Positions 1-9,659 are shown, counted from the first letter of the stretch. The stretch is 64,000 nt of DNA from Cellvibrio polysaccharolyticus (GCF_015182315.1 NZ_PRDL01000001.1:62001-126000); one strand, 5' to 3'. Notes: a model not told the origin generated them from the letters alone. A program made the numbers and translations.

Positions 1-295
1 TCAGAAAATAATCGCAGGCAATGCGCAGCAGCGGTTTGATCTCCTCATAGATACCGGCCTCGTGCGTGATGTCGGTAATCGCCTCAACAAAGTCGGCCAC
101 CTGTTCAACATAGTGCACAACGAAGTTAATCAGAGCCGGCACAGCACCGGTGTCTGGCAAACGGATTGCCTTGTGCAACGACGGGATACGGGGTTCCAAT
201 GCCTTACGGAAAGACCGACTGCTCTCTTCGTTCACACGTATATATTCCACCATACCGCGAATGCGGGCCACCCGTTCCTGACACATAACAATCAC
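1..295 (-). CDS. Conserved-looking hypothetical protein, N-terminal part (runs off the left edge)
   Basis: An open frame of 98 codons without a stop runs leftward off the window. I start it at GTG 295 (MIVMCQERVARIRG...) because GGAG lies 8 bases upstream; an in-frame ATG at 286 is the alternative. The visible part is charged and helical-looking, without signal peptide or membrane segment. I do not recognise the family. It is transcribed away from the cytochrome oxidase cluster, so the 741 bp gap between them must hold promoters for both sides. The opposite-strand frame at 62-298 is its shadow. Confidence 0.6.
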   Translation of the reverse strand, partial: MIVMCQERVARIRGMVEYIRVNEESSRSFRKALEPRIPSLHKAIRLPDTGAVPALINFVVHYVEQVADFVEAITDITHEAGIYEEIKPLLRIACDYFL

Positions 296-1036
296 TGACT
301 GTACTCCAAATGAGCCAGCCAATCCTTGCTGACATAAACATAAATAAACATGGGGTTTTGATTCATTAACACTAATACATCGCTACCTGATCGCAAGCTG
401 TCTTTAAGACTATCTTATTCTAAGCAACCGGTTAAAGTCGGCATCAAATATAACATTAGTGCATATAGGAAATATTAAAAAAACCTCTCCACACCTGCTA
501 CATAAGCTCCGCCAAAAAACATATTGCAAAGGGTGATGAGAAAAATAACAACAACACAGGGTTGTTATAAAAAACAGCCGAGCATTTTTAAAATGATTAC
601 AGCGCCATATTTCCCGACTTTAGCGCACCGCCCTCAACTTTGAAAATTCAATCACGATGCACGGCAGCAAACTACCGATAAAAATCCTTAAAGGTCAGGC
701 TTTTCCGAGCAAGCCGTTCAGGCTCTGCTGACGCGCTTGCCCTGCCGGTAATTGTTTTTAAATAGGTAAAATAACAACCGACGCTAAAACATCATCTATG
801 ATGAGAAATGAAACACGCTGTTGTCATTCGGAATATTGATTTTTCAGTCTATTTCACCGGTTTCGAAAAAGTGACGGATGCAGTATTACGCCTTTTTCCT
901 TGTCTGCACGGTGCCCGCTATCAATTTGCCGAATCGTGCGATGCGCTAAAGCGCTCTGTGTCTGTCAGGTCTTTTGCCCGTGTCCTGGCCCGTAGTTAGA
1001 ACATAAACATAACAAACTACCCGGAGAAGATAGGGA
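296..1036. other. 741 bp intergenic region upstream of the cytochrome oxidase operon
   Basis: The region is AT-rich and divergent between the partial gene at the left edge and coxB, so it should carry both promoters. A small inverted repeat (ATAACAAC, 8-base loop, GTTGTTAT) lies at 545-568. A 63-codon frame at 808-999 has only a weak GAGAA upstream and no recognisable product, so it is not called. I see no tRNA or mobile element here. Confidence 0.5.
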
Positions 1037-2185
1037 ATGAAGCAACGAGCAGGCAAACCAGGCTCCCCCTGGCTGCTCGCACCGGTACTGGCAGGTGTCG
1101 GCTATCCGGCACTGGCAGCAGAGGTCGAGCGCTGGGCATTCAATATGATTGAAGGTGTTACACCGATCAGTCGCGAAATTCACGGCTTGCACATGGAGAT
1201 GTTCTGGTGGTGTGTCGCCATCGGCGTGCTGGTGTTCGGGGTGATGCTGTTCAGCATGATCTTCCACCGCAAATCCCGTGGCGTAAAGGCCGCACAATTC
1301 CATGAAAATACCTGGCTGGAAATCACCTGGACGGTGCTTCCCATTGTCATTCTGGTGTTGATGGCGCTACCGGCAACCCGCACACTGATCAACCTCTACG
1401 ACACTGACGAAGCCGATATGGATATTCTTATCACCGGCTATCAGTGGCGCTGGAAATACGACTACGTTAATGACGATCTCAGTTTTTTCAGCAACCTCAG
1501 CACCCCCCGCGAACAAATCGACGGCCTGGTCGCCAAAGGGCCCTATTACCTGCTGGAAGTCGATGAGCCGTTAGTGGTGCCCATCAATCAAAAAATCCGT
1601 TTTCTGATTACCGCCAATGACGTCATCCACTCCTGGTGGGTGCCTGCCTTCGGCGTTAAAAAAGATGCCATTCCCGGTTTTATCAAGGAATCCTGGGCGA
1701 CCATTATCGAACCGGGTATTTACCGCGGCCAGTGCGCCGAACTGTGTGGACAGGATCATGGCTTTATGCCAATTGTGGTTGAGGCAAAAACCGAAGCCGA
1801 TTACCAAGTGTGGCTCAGTGAAAAACAGGCCGAAATGGCAGCCATCCGCGAACTCACCGCGAAAACGTTCACCTTCGATGAACTTTACCAGCGCGGCGAA
1901 CAGGTTTATTTGCGCGCTTGCGCCGCTTGCCACCAGGCCAACGGTGAAGGTGTGCCGCCCACCTTCCCGGCATTAAAAGGTGACTCCATGGTCACCGGCC
2001 CGATAGCCGACCACATTGAGGTGGTGGTACACGGCGTTCGCGGTACTGCCATGCAGGCGTTTGGTGAGCAACTGAGCGAAGTGGATATCGCCGCCGTGGT
2101 GACCTACGAGCGCAACGCCTGGGGCAACAACATGGGCGATATGACGCAGCCGATTGATATCTATAACCATAAACAAGGCAAATAG
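1037..2185 (+). CDS. coxB: Cytochrome c oxidase subunit II with fused cytochrome c domain
   Basis: This is the electron-entry subunit of an aa3-type terminal oxidase in the inner membrane. It takes electrons from cytochrome c into the binuclear CuA centre. The 382 residues begin with a signal sequence (about 1-28), followed by two membrane helices (about 55-77 and 95-118) and a periplasmic cupredoxin domain. CuA ligands are visible as H198, C233, E235, C237, H241 and M244 (motif CAELCGQDHGFM). A C-terminal cytochrome c domain carries CAACH at 295-299, making this a caa3/CoxB type with its own heme c. The start ATG follows GGAGAAGATAGGGA. It is the first gene of the cox cluster, with ctaD 10 bases downstream. 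Confidence 0.97.
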   Translation: MKQRAGKPGSPWLLAPVLAGVGYPALAAEVERWAFNMIEGVTPISREIHGLHMEMFWWCVAIGVLVFGVMLFSMIFHRKSRGVKAAQFHENTWLEITWTVLPIVILVLMALPATRTLINLYDTDEADMDILITGYQWRWKYDYVNDDLSFFSNLSTPREQIDGLVAKGPYYLLEVDEPLVVPINQKIRFLITANDVIHSWWVPAFGVKKDAIPGFIKESWATIIEPGIYRGQCAELCGQDHGFMPIVVEAKTEADYQVWLSEKQAEMAAIRELTAKTFTFDELYQRGEQVYLRACAACHQANGEGVPPTFPALKGDSMVTGPIADHIEVVVHGVRGTAMQAFGEQLSEVDIAAVVTYERNAWGNNMGDMTQPIDIYNHKQGK

Positions 2186-2195
2186 GAGCGCAGTC

Positions 2196-3746
2196 ATGGA
2201 ACACGGCCCCGCAAAAGGTTTGACACGCTGGCTATTTACCACCAATCACAAAGATATTGGCACGCTCTATTTATGGTTCAGTTTCACCATGTTTTTACTC
2301 GGTGGCGTTTTTGCCATGGTGATTCGTGCGGAATTGTTTGAGCCAGGCTTGCAAATTGTCGAGCCCAACTTTTTCAATCAGATGACCACCATGCACGGGC
2401 TGATCATGGTATTCGGTGCGGTGATGCCGGCGTTTGTCGGGCTTGCCAACTGGCTGATTCCGTTGATGATCGGCGCTCCGGATATGGCATTGCCGCGCAT
2501 GAATAACTGGAGTTTCTGGATTCTCCCCTTCGCCTTTTGCATGCTGATTTCCACCCTGTTTATGGAAGGCGGCGGGCCCAATTTTGGCTGGACGTTTTAC
2601 GCTCCGCTTTCCACTACCTACGCACCACCCAGCGTGACATTTTTTATTTTTTCCATTCATATCATGGGCGCCAGCTCCATCATGGGGGCGATTAATATCA
2701 TCGCTACCATTTTAAATTTGCGTGCGCCCGGCATGACCATGATGAAGATGCCGCTGTTTGTCTGGACCTGGTTGATTACCGCCTGGTTATTGATTGCGGT
2801 AATGCCGGTGCTGGCCGGTGTGGTGACCATGATGTTGATGGATATTCATTTCGGTACCAGCTTTTTTAACGCCGCTGGCGGTGGCGACCCGGTACTCTTC
2901 CAGCACATTTTCTGGTTCTTCGGGCATCCGGAAGTTTACATTATGATTTTGCCCGCCTTCGGCATTGTCAGCGCGATTATCCCCACCTTCGCGCGCAAGC
3001 CGCTGTTCGGTTATTCCTCGATGGTGTACGCCACCGCTGCCATCGCCTTTCTCAGTTTTATTGTCTGGGCGCACCACATGTTTACGGCCGGTATGCCACT
3101 GGCCGGTGAATTGTTTTTTATGTACGCCACCATGCTCATCGCCATTCCTACCGGGGTGAAAGTCTTCAACTGGGTAGCCACCATGTTTCGCGGCGCCATG
3201 ACCTTTGAAACGCCGATGCTGTTTTCCATCGCCTTTGTAGTGCTGTTTACCATTGGCGGGTTTTCCGGGTTGATGCTGGCCATTGCACCGGCAGATTTTC
3301 AATACCACGATACTTACTTTGTAGTAGCTCACTTTCATTATGTGCTGGTGCCCGGCGCGATATTTTCCATCACCGCAGCGGTGTATTACTGGCTGCCGAA
3401 ATGGTGCGGCCGCATGTACAACGAGCTGATGGGAAAAACCCATTTCTGGCTGGCCTTTATTGGTTTGAATCTTACCTTTTTCCCCATGCATTTTTCCGGG
3501 CTGGCCGGTATGCCACGGCGTATTCCCGATTACCACATGATGTTTGCCGACTGGAATATGATTTCTTCAATGGGGGCATTTTTATTTGCCGGCGCACAGG
3601 TTTTATTTTTATACATTGTTATTTCAACCATCGTCGCCGGCCGTAAAGCCAGCGACAAGGTATGGGAAAACCCGGAAGGGCTTGAGTGGACTGTCGCTTC
3701 TCCGGCGCCTTACCACACCTTCTCACGACCACCACCGATTCAATAA
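2196..3746 (+). CDS. ctaD: Cytochrome c oxidase subunit I
   Basis: This is the catalytic heme-copper subunit, which reduces O2 to water and pumps protons. The protein has 516 residues and about 12 membrane helices. Expected ligands are present: heme a H67 and H381, heme a3 H379 (HFH), and CuB H244, H293 and H294. H244 and Y248 (HPEVY) form the cross-linked His-Tyr pair. The motif HDTYFVVAHFHY is intact. I use ATG 2196, preceded by AGGAG at 2185-2189, rather than an upstream ATG at 2154 that would overlap coxB. It lies between coxB and the copper-insertion factor ctaG. Confidence 0.97.
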   Translation: MEHGPAKGLTRWLFTTNHKDIGTLYLWFSFTMFLLGGVFAMVIRAELFEPGLQIVEPNFFNQMTTMHGLIMVFGAVMPAFVGLANWLIPLMIGAPDMALPRMNNWSFWILPFAFCMLISTLFMEGGGPNFGWTFYAPLSTTYAPPSVTFFIFSIHIMGASSIMGAINIIATILNLRAPGMTMMKMPLFVWTWLITAWLLIAVMPVLAGVVTMMLMDIHFGTSFFNAAGGGDPVLFQHIFWFFGHPEVYIMILPAFGIVSAIIPTFARKPLFGYSSMVYATAAIAFLSFIVWAHHMFTAGMPLAGELFFMYATMLIAIPTGVKVFNWVATMFRGAMTFETPMLFSIAFVVLFTIGGFSGLMLAIAPADFQYHDTYFVVAHFHYVLVPGAIFSITAAVYYWLPKWCGRMYNELMGKTHFWLAFIGLNLTFFPMHFSGLAGMPRRIPDYHMMFADWNMISSMGAFLFAGAQVLFLYIVISTIVAGRKASDKVWENPEGLEWTVASPAPYHTFSRPPPIQ

Positions 3747-3763
3747 TCGCAGGTGTCTGAACC

Positions 3764-4345
3764 ATGAAATTGCCAGGGCCAGCCAATCCGATTTATCAAC
3801 TCTGCATTCGTCTGGGTGCATTGGTGGTGGCGATGTTTGTGTTTGCCGTCTGGATTATGCCGCCGCTGTATGACGTGTTTTGTGAAATTACCGGGCTCAA
3901 CGGAAAAACCGGCGCACGTTACGAAGCCATGCCAGCGGGGGCGGATGAATCGCGGTTGATCACCGTGCAATTTGTCGCCATCAACAATGAAACCATGTCC
4001 TGGAATTTCGCGCCGCAAACACGCCGCATACAGGTACATCCGGGCGCACAAACGCGCATTGATTATCACGTGCAAAACGCCAGCAGTAAAAATATGGTTG
4101 GCCAGGCAATTCCCAGCCTGGTGCCGTTTAAGGCGGCCAGTTTTTTTCATAAAACCGAATGCTTCTGCTTTGAACAGCAGCCGCTGGCAGCCGGCGAAAG
4201 TGCCGTGTTGCCGATGTACTTTATTGTTGACCCCGAGCTGCCGGCCTATATCAAAACCATTACCTTGTCTTACACCTTGTTTGATGTGACCGATCGCTTT
4301 GCCAACGATATTCCACTGACACAAATTTTTTCCAACACGGATTGA
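3764..4345 (+). CDS. ctaG: Cytochrome c oxidase assembly protein CtaG/Cox11 (CuB insertion)
   Basis: This membrane-anchored copper chaperone delivers Cu to the CuB site of subunit I. The 193 residues have one N-terminal membrane helix (about 15-37), a conserved Cys at 40 just after it (FCEITGLNGKTG), and the Cox11 copper-binding pair C133/C135 in the CFCF motif. The rest is the periplasmic immunoglobulin-like domain. The gene lies 17 bases after ctaD and 18 before coxC, as in pseudomonad cox clusters. Confidence 0.95.
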   Translation: MKLPGPANPIYQLCIRLGALVVAMFVFAVWIMPPLYDVFCEITGLNGKTGARYEAMPAGADESRLITVQFVAINNETMSWNFAPQTRRIQVHPGAQTRIDYHVQNASSKNMVGQAIPSLVPFKAASFFHKTECFCFEQQPLAAGESAVLPMYFIVDPELPAYIKTITLSYTLFDVTDRFANDIPLTQIFSNTD

Positions 4346-4363
4346 ATCCAAACGGAGAAACCT

Positions 4364-5284
4364 ATGGCTGCCAATGAAAATGTTTATTACGTTCCCGCGC
4401 AAAGCAGGTTGCCATTGCTGGCCAGTATTGCCCTGTTTTTAACCGTATTCGGTGCAGCGCACTGGTTAAACGGCTCCGCCAAAGGGCCGTGGATTTTCCT
4501 CACCGGGGCGCTGCTCTTCGCCGCGGTATTGTGGTCGTGGTTTGCCACCGTTATTCATGAAAACATGGCAGGCCTCAATAACCAGCAACTGAAGCGTTCC
4601 TACGTGTGGGCAATGGGCTGGTTTATTTTCAGTGAAGTGATGTTTTTCGCAGCGTTTTTTGGCGCACTCTTTTATGTGCGCACCTTTGCGCTGCCGTGGC
4701 TGAGCGGCGCTGGCGATACCTCATCTACCAACGAATTTTTATGGCCGGGTTTTACCGAACAATGGCCGCTGATGACCACACCTGACATGGTAAGGCATGG
4801 TGAACAGGCGGTGATGACAGGCCCTGCAGAAAACATGAGCTTCCCGGGTTTTAAAGCCATGCTCGGCTGGTTGCCGTTGTGGAATACGCTGGTGCTGGTC
4901 ACCTCCAGCCTGACCGTGCACATCGCCCACGGCGCTTTGAAAAATAATAACCGCAAGTCATTCAATCTATGGCTGGGCATTACCGTGTTGCTGGGTATCA
5001 GCTTTGTTGCATTGCAAGCCTGGGAGTATCACCACGCTTATACCGCGATGGGGTTAACACTCAACTCCGGTATTTATGGCGCGACCTTTTTTATGCTGAC
5101 CGGTTTTCACGGCGCCCACGTCACCATCGGTACCTTGATGTTATTGATTATGTGGTTGCGTTCGGTGTTGAAAAATCATTTCAAACCGCATGACAGTTTT
5201 GGTTTTGAGGCGGCCAGCTGGTACTGGCATTTTGTCGATGTGGTCTGGGTGGTGCTGTTTTTCGTCGTGTATATTTTTGGCTGA
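4364..5284 (+). CDS. coxC: Cytochrome c oxidase subunit III
   Basis: This is the third core subunit of the aa3 oxidase, a seven-helix membrane protein with no redox centre that stabilises the catalytic subunit. Its 306 residues include the family hallmarks GWFIFSEVMFF, WEYHHAY, FHGAHV and WYWHFVDVVWVVLF at the C-terminus. A longer loop between helices (about residues 120-165) explains why it exceeds the usual 260-270 residues. GGAG precedes the ATG. The gene ends 6 bases before a convergent small gene, with no hairpin between them. Confidence 0.95.
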   Translation: MAANENVYYVPAQSRLPLLASIALFLTVFGAAHWLNGSAKGPWIFLTGALLFAAVLWSWFATVIHENMAGLNNQQLKRSYVWAMGWFIFSEVMFFAAFFGALFYVRTFALPWLSGAGDTSSTNEFLWPGFTEQWPLMTTPDMVRHGEQAVMTGPAENMSFPGFKAMLGWLPLWNTLVLVTSSLTVHIAHGALKNNNRKSFNLWLGITVLLGISFVALQAWEYHHAYTAMGLTLNSGIYGATFFMLTGFHGAHVTIGTLMLLIMWLRSVLKNHFKPHDSFGFEAASWYWHFVDVVWVVLFFVVYIFG

Positions 5285-5290
5285 TAACAC

Positions 5291-5515
5291 TTAAAGACGA
5301 TGATCCCACGGCGCCTGACTGTGCAAAATGCCCGAGGCAAAACCGTAGATCAGACAGATCATCAGCAACACCGCCAGGGTAATGCGAACACCCAGCGCAT
5401 ACCAGGTACGGCGCGATTGCGGCATGTCGGCATCTTTTAACAGGAAGCCCAGCGCGCCAAACAGGCTCGCCACAATAGCAATGAGCAACATCACAATAAT
5501 AATTTTCAACCACAT
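5291..5515 (-). CDS. Small twin-transmembrane protein, DUF2909 family
   Basis: A 74-residue protein with two predicted membrane helices (about 4-26 and 43-65) separated by a short polar loop (KDADMPQSRRTW). Small two-helix DUF2909 proteins sit at this same place, opposite in strand, in pseudomonad cox clusters between coxIII and the SURF1 gene. Its biochemical role is not known; the position suggests a link to oxidase assembly. The intervening spaces to both neighbours are very short. Confidence 0.8.
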   Translation of the reverse strand: MWLKIIIVMLLIAIVASLFGALGFLLKDADMPQSRRTWYALGVRITLAVLLMICLIYGFASGILHSQAPWDHRL

Positions 5516-5550
5516 ACTGGTTACCTCGATAACGGGCAGGATGGTGGATA

Positions 5551-6315
5551 GTGATAAAAATAGCGCCGTTGGCAGAAAAGTCTAACGTTTCACCAAATAA
5601 AAAAATAACGTTGCTAACGTCGTTGATCTTGCCTTTACTGATAGTAGCGGGTTGCTGGCAACTCCAACGAGCAGCAGAAAAGCGCGACATGGAACAGCAT
5701 TGGCAAGCACAACAACAGCTGCCTGTGGTTGTTCTGAACGGCAATAACATCCTGCAGCTACCGGATTATCAGCAAGTAATGTCAAACGGGTATTTTTCAC
5801 CGATACACCAGTGGTATCTCGATAACCGCCATCGTCAGGGCCAATACGGCTTTGAAATATTGCAGGAATTCATCCTGGATGACGGCGCAAAGTTGCTGGT
5901 TAATCGGGGTTGGGTTGCGGCCGGAAGCGGTCGGCAACATTTACCGAAAGTCGTCACTCCGGCAGGACAGCAGACCATTTTCGGAGAACTCATGACATTA
6001 CAGCCCTATGCCCTGCTGGAAAACATACCCATCAGCAACAGCTGGCCACAGGTTATTTTGCATCCGGATCTCACGCGCATGCGCGACCAGCTTGATTATC
6101 CCCTGCCATCGCGCTACGTGCGTCTGGATGGCACCAGCCAGGGCGCGTTGATCACCAACTGGCAGCTAACCGCCCTGTCCTCGGCCCGGCACATGGGCTA
6201 TGCCGTGCAATGGTTTGCCATGGCAATAGCGCTGGTGATGTGGTTTCTCATTGCCAACACCGCATTACCGGGAAAATTACGGGCTCAATTGAACAACAGG
6301 AATACACGCTCATGA
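5551..6315 (+). CDS. SURF1 family cytochrome oxidase assembly protein
   Basis: SURF1 proteins assist heme a insertion into subunit I. The 254 residues have the family layout: an N-terminal membrane helix (about 20-38), a periplasmic domain containing VNRGWV, and a C-terminal helix (about 218-238) preceded by the conserved MGYAVQWFAMA. The frame opens with GTG 5551 after GGTGGA; the nearby ATG at 5541 is in another frame and stops quickly. The stop overlaps the next gene by 4 bases (ATGA), which indicates translational coupling. Confidence 0.92.
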   Translation: MIKIAPLAEKSNVSPNKKITLLTSLILPLLIVAGCWQLQRAAEKRDMEQHWQAQQQLPVVVLNGNNILQLPDYQQVMSNGYFSPIHQWYLDNRHRQGQYGFEILQEFILDDGAKLLVNRGWVAAGSGRQHLPKVVTPAGQQTIFGELMTLQPYALLENIPISNSWPQVILHPDLTRMRDQLDYPLPSRYVRLDGTSQGALITNWQLTALSSARHMGYAVQWFAMAIALVMWFLIANTALPGKLRAQLNNRNTRS

Positions 6316-6956
6316 ATACGTCTTCTTCGGGGCCAACAACCACATGGTATGCAAAAAAACGTCGCGGGCAGTGGACCGCAGCAACCTTGATGTTAATTAT
6401 TTTTATCCCGATGGCGGTGGCGATATTTGTCTATCACACCGGCGTTGGTATGCCGGCAGGTACGATGAATAAAGGGGTGTTATTACAGCAGCCGGTAAAT
6501 TTTGGTGGTTTTTCTCTGAATAACATGCAGCACCAAACCTGGAATATTGAAGAGCAAAAAAGTAAATGGCGCTGGGTGATTACCGGCAAAAACGGCTGCG
6601 ATGCGCGCTGTGAAGAACAACTTTATATGACCCGTCAGGCACACATTCGTCTTGGCGAAAAAGCCGGTCGTGTAGAACGAATTTTTCTGGTGCCTGACAG
6701 CGCCCTGCAACAGGGCGTTGCTGAATCCCTGCAACGCGATCACCCGCATATGACCTTGCTGACACTGTCAGATGCCGAATTTCAACAGTTGATGACCGGC
6801 CTCGGCCAGCAATTACCCTCAACCGTTAACGCCGACACATCGGTGTTTTTAATGGACCCGGACGCCTGGCTGATGATGGCCTATCAGGAAAGTCATCAGG
6901 GCGGTGATCTTCTCGACGACATCAAACGTATGTTGAAACTGAGTTACGAGGACTAA
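6312..6956 (+). CDS. Membrane-anchored protein of the cytochrome oxidase assembly cluster, unknown function
   Basis: A 214-residue protein with a short cytoplasmic N-terminus, one membrane helix (about 25-45) and a periplasmic domain. A CDARC pair (near residue 97) is reminiscent of the CxxxC of SCO-like thioredoxin folds, but the match is too weak to assign. The equivalent gene occurs between SURF1 and ctaA in pseudomonads, where it is annotated as hypothetical. I start it at ATG 6312, which overlaps the SURF1 stop as ATGA; an upstream in-frame ATG at 6210 lies deep inside SURF1. A role in oxidase maturation is inferred from context only. Confidence 0.8.
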   Translation: MNTSSSGPTTTWYAKKRRGQWTAATLMLIIFIPMAVAIFVYHTGVGMPAGTMNKGVLLQQPVNFGGFSLNNMQHQTWNIEEQKSKWRWVITGKNGCDARCEEQLYMTRQAHIRLGEKAGRVERIFLVPDSALQQGVAESLQRDHPHMTLLTLSDAEFQQLMTGLGQQLPSTVNADTSVFLMDPDAWLMMAYQESHQGGDLLDDIKRMLKLSYED

Positions 6957-6961
6957 TAACC

Positions 6962-8014
6962 ATGGTGTTGTCGGGCTACCGAAAGGGACTCTTGTACGCA
7001 GGCATTGCTGCCACCTTGTTAACCGCCGTGGTGGTGGTACTCGGGGCATTTACCCGGCTCTCCGATGCCGGCCTCGGTTGTCCGGATTGGCCAGGTTGTT
7101 ACGGCCATTTAACCTGGCCGAAAAGCGAAGGCGCGATTGCTGCCGCCGAAGCCCGCTTTCCGGAATTTCCGGTCGAGCACGATAAAACCTGGCCGGAAAT
7201 GGTGCACCGTTATTTTGCCGGTTTGTTGGGGTTGGTGATTCTTGCCATCACCGTCTCGGTATGGCGCAAAGCGCACGCTCTGCCCCTGCACGAGTATCCC
7301 CGCTGGCACACCTTGTCATTGTTGTTGCTGGTAATTGTTCAAGCGCTGTTTGGTATGTGGACGGTCACACTGAAGTTGTGGCCGCAAATTGTTACCGCGC
7401 ATTTACTGGGCGGTTTTGCCACGCTCACGCTGTTATGGCTGCTGGTGCAGCGCACCGGAAACTTTCAATGGTCACTACCCGAATCGCAACGACGCTTTCG
7501 CAATCGCACCTTGTGGCTGGCGCTACTGGTGACCCTGTTAGTGATAATGCAGATTGCATTGGGCGGCTGGACCAGCGCCAACTACGCCGCACTCGCCTGC
7601 ACAGACTTTCCGCGTTGTCACAACGAATGGTGGCCAGCGATGGATTTTCATTCCGGTTTTGATATCGCTCAGGACATCGGCCCCAACTATCTTGGCGGGC
7701 TGTTGGAAAACGAAGCGCGCACTGCCATCCACATGACGCACCGCATCGGCGCGTTGATCGTAACCGTCACCCTGTTGTGGCTGATTTTTCGTTTGCTGCG
7801 CAGCGCGCTGTCGCGCAGTAAACCGCTGGCACTGTTTCTGTTGGTGGTGCTCTGCCTGCAAATAATGCTGGGCATTACCAATGTGCTGGCTTCGCTGCCA
7901 CTGACGGTGGCGGTGGCCCACAACGCCACGGGCGCCCTTTTATTATTGACCATGGTCACCTTGTGCCATCGTCTGATGACCGCCAGATTCGAGAACGGGA
8001 GATCTTTACCATGA
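6962..8014 (+). CDS. ctaA: Heme A synthase (COX15/CtaA)
   Basis: This protein oxidises the C8 methyl of heme O to a formyl group, giving heme A for the aa3 oxidase. The 350 residues form eight membrane helices in two four-helix halves. Visible motifs include the early TRLSDAGLGCPDWPGCYG loop, EMVHRYFAG with a heme-ligand His, the second-half GGWTSANYAALACTDFPRC loop, MTHRIGALIV and VAHNATGA. Each extracytoplasmic loop has a Cys pair. The stop overlaps the ctaB start as ATGA. Confidence 0.95.
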   Translation: MVLSGYRKGLLYAGIAATLLTAVVVVLGAFTRLSDAGLGCPDWPGCYGHLTWPKSEGAIAAAEARFPEFPVEHDKTWPEMVHRYFAGLLGLVILAITVSVWRKAHALPLHEYPRWHTLSLLLLVIVQALFGMWTVTLKLWPQIVTAHLLGGFATLTLLWLLVQRTGNFQWSLPESQRRFRNRTLWLALLVTLLVIMQIALGGWTSANYAALACTDFPRCHNEWWPAMDFHSGFDIAQDIGPNYLGGLLENEARTAIHMTHRIGALIVTVTLLWLIFRLLRSALSRSKPLALFLLVVLCLQIMLGITNVLASLPLTVAVAHNATGALLLLTMVTLCHRLMTARFENGRSLP

Positions 8015-8931
8015 CCTACGCAGCAGCCAAAGCCGTTTCTTCCTCCAGCTGGCGGGATTACTACCAACTCTGTAAACCGCGGGTGGTGATGCTGATGATA
8101 CTCACCTCGGCAATCGGCATGTTACTCGCGGTGCCCGGCATGGTGCCGCTGCATGTGCTGATTATCGGCAACCTCGGCATTGCCCTCTGCGCCGGTTCGG
8201 CCGCAGCAATCAATCATCTGGTGGATCGTCACATTGATGAAAAAATGGCGCGCACTTTCAATCGCCCGCTGGTGCAGGGGCGCCTGGCACCGCGGCAGGC
8301 GGCGTGGTTTGCGTTGATTATTGGCTGCACCGGTATGTTTTTACTGTGCGTATTTATTAACGTACTCACCGCCATGCTAACGCTGGCATCGCTGATTGGT
8401 TACGCCGTGGTTTACACACTTTTTTTAAAACGCACCACGCCGCAAAATATTGTGATTGGCGGTATCGCCGGTGCCGCACCGCCCTTGCTCGGCTGGACCG
8501 CCGTTACCAATGAAGTTCATGCGCACGCGTTGCTGCTGGTGCTGATTATTTTCGCCTGGACACCGCCACACTTCTGGGCACTGGCAGTGCATCGCCGGGA
8601 TGAATACGCCAAAGCCGATATTCCCATGCTGCCGGTAACCCACGGCATTGCTTATACCAAACTGCACATTCTGCTTTACACCATCATGCTCTGCCTGGTG
8701 TCGCTGTTGCCCTGGTTCACCGGTATGTTTGGCTGGTTGTATTTGCTCGGCGCCGTGGTGCTGGGTGCAGGTTTTATGTACTGGTCACTGGCGATGATTT
8801 TCAGCAAAAAACCCGGTGTAGGCATGGATACGTTCCGCTACTCCATCGTTTATTTAATGGCTTTATTTGTGATTATGTTACTGGATCATTACCTGGTGGC
8901 AACCGCCAGTATCACCACGCCAATTTTATAA
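8011..8931 (+). CDS. ctaB: Protoheme IX farnesyltransferase (heme O synthase)
   Basis: A UbiA-superfamily prenyltransferase that adds a farnesyl group to protoheme, the step before CtaA. The 306 residues have about nine membrane helices. The Asp-rich motif NHLVDRHIDEKMARTFNRPL and the second polar loop YTLFLKRTTPQN are present, with the glycine-rich GGIAGAAPPLLGW following. The start is ATG 8011, overlapping the ctaA stop by 4 bases. Together with ctaA it supplies heme A to the oxidase encoded upstream. The symbol cyoE is also used for this family. Confidence 0.95.
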   Translation: MTYAAAKAVSSSSWRDYYQLCKPRVVMLMILTSAIGMLLAVPGMVPLHVLIIGNLGIALCAGSAAAINHLVDRHIDEKMARTFNRPLVQGRLAPRQAAWFALIIGCTGMFLLCVFINVLTAMLTLASLIGYAVVYTLFLKRTTPQNIVIGGIAGAAPPLLGWTAVTNEVHAHALLLVLIIFAWTPPHFWALAVHRRDEYAKADIPMLPVTHGIAYTKLHILLYTIMLCLVSLLPWFTGMFGWLYLLGAVVLGAGFMYWSLAMIFSKKPGVGMDTFRYSIVYLMALFVIMLLDHYLVATASITTPIL

Positions 8932-8942
8932 TGGAATAAATA

Positions 8943-9602
8943 ATGAGCGGGCTTGAAAATACACCGGCACAACAACGTGGAATTCGCAACACGGTACTGA
9001 TACTGGTGGCAATTGTTGTCGCGGTGATGGCGCTGGCGGTCTATAAAGTATTACGCCCGCAAGCGATGAGCATTGAGCAACTGCAAACTCACCAGGGTTT
9101 TTTATTTGAAACGCCGCGACGTTTCAATGACTTTTCTTTGATTGACCACCAAAACCGGCCCTTCACGCGGCAGCAGTTGCAAGAAAAGTGGTCACTGATT
9201 TATTTCGGATTTACCCACTGCCCGGACATTTGCCCGACCGCCCTGACGGAAATAAAACGCACGCTGGATAATTTACCGCAGGCTATGCGTGACAATACCC
9301 GCGTGGTGCTGGTAACGCTCGACCCGGCACGGGATACCCCGGCGATATTGCAACAATACGTTAACGCCTTTGATCCGGCCTTTATCGGTGTTACCGGCGA
9401 ATTTCTCGACATTCGCCGCTTTGCCAATGAAGTGAATGTCGCCTTTGCCAAAACCCCACTGGGCGATGACTACACCATTGACCACAGCACCCACCTGGTA
9501 TTGATTAACCCCAAAGGCGATTACCACGCCTTTTTTCGTCCGCCGTTTAACAGTGACACACTGGGCATCACACTACCGGAAATAATGGCGCGCTGGAATT
9601 AA
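8943..9602 (+). CDS. SCO1/SenC family copper chaperone
   Basis: A membrane-anchored thioredoxin-fold protein that helps build the CuA site of subunit II. The 219 residues have an N-terminal helix (about 17-35), then the SCO domain with copper-binding C93 and C97 in CPDICP and the conserved His in DHSTH (H181). It is the last gene of the rightward oxidase cluster, 11 bases after ctaB, with AATAAATA rather than a clear purine-rich ribosome site before the ATG. Confidence 0.93.
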   Translation: MSGLENTPAQQRGIRNTVLILVAIVVAVMALAVYKVLRPQAMSIEQLQTHQGFLFETPRRFNDFSLIDHQNRPFTRQQLQEKWSLIYFGFTHCPDICPTALTEIKRTLDNLPQAMRDNTRVVLVTLDPARDTPAILQQYVNAFDPAFIGVTGEFLDIRRFANEVNVAFAKTPLGDDYTIDHSTHLVLINPKGDYHAFFRPPFNSDTLGITLPEIMARWN

Positions 9603-9659
9603 CGGGAATATTGTTGTAAACGCCGGATAAAAAAACATGTCGGCAACATATTCTGATGG

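Noticed and set aside
62..298. 78-codon rightward frame at the left edge
   Set aside because: Antisense to the partial leftward gene, which has a ribosome site and a longer open frame.
808..999. 63-codon rightward frame just upstream of coxB
   Set aside because: Weak ribosome site, no recognisable product, and it lies where the cox promoter and leader are expected.
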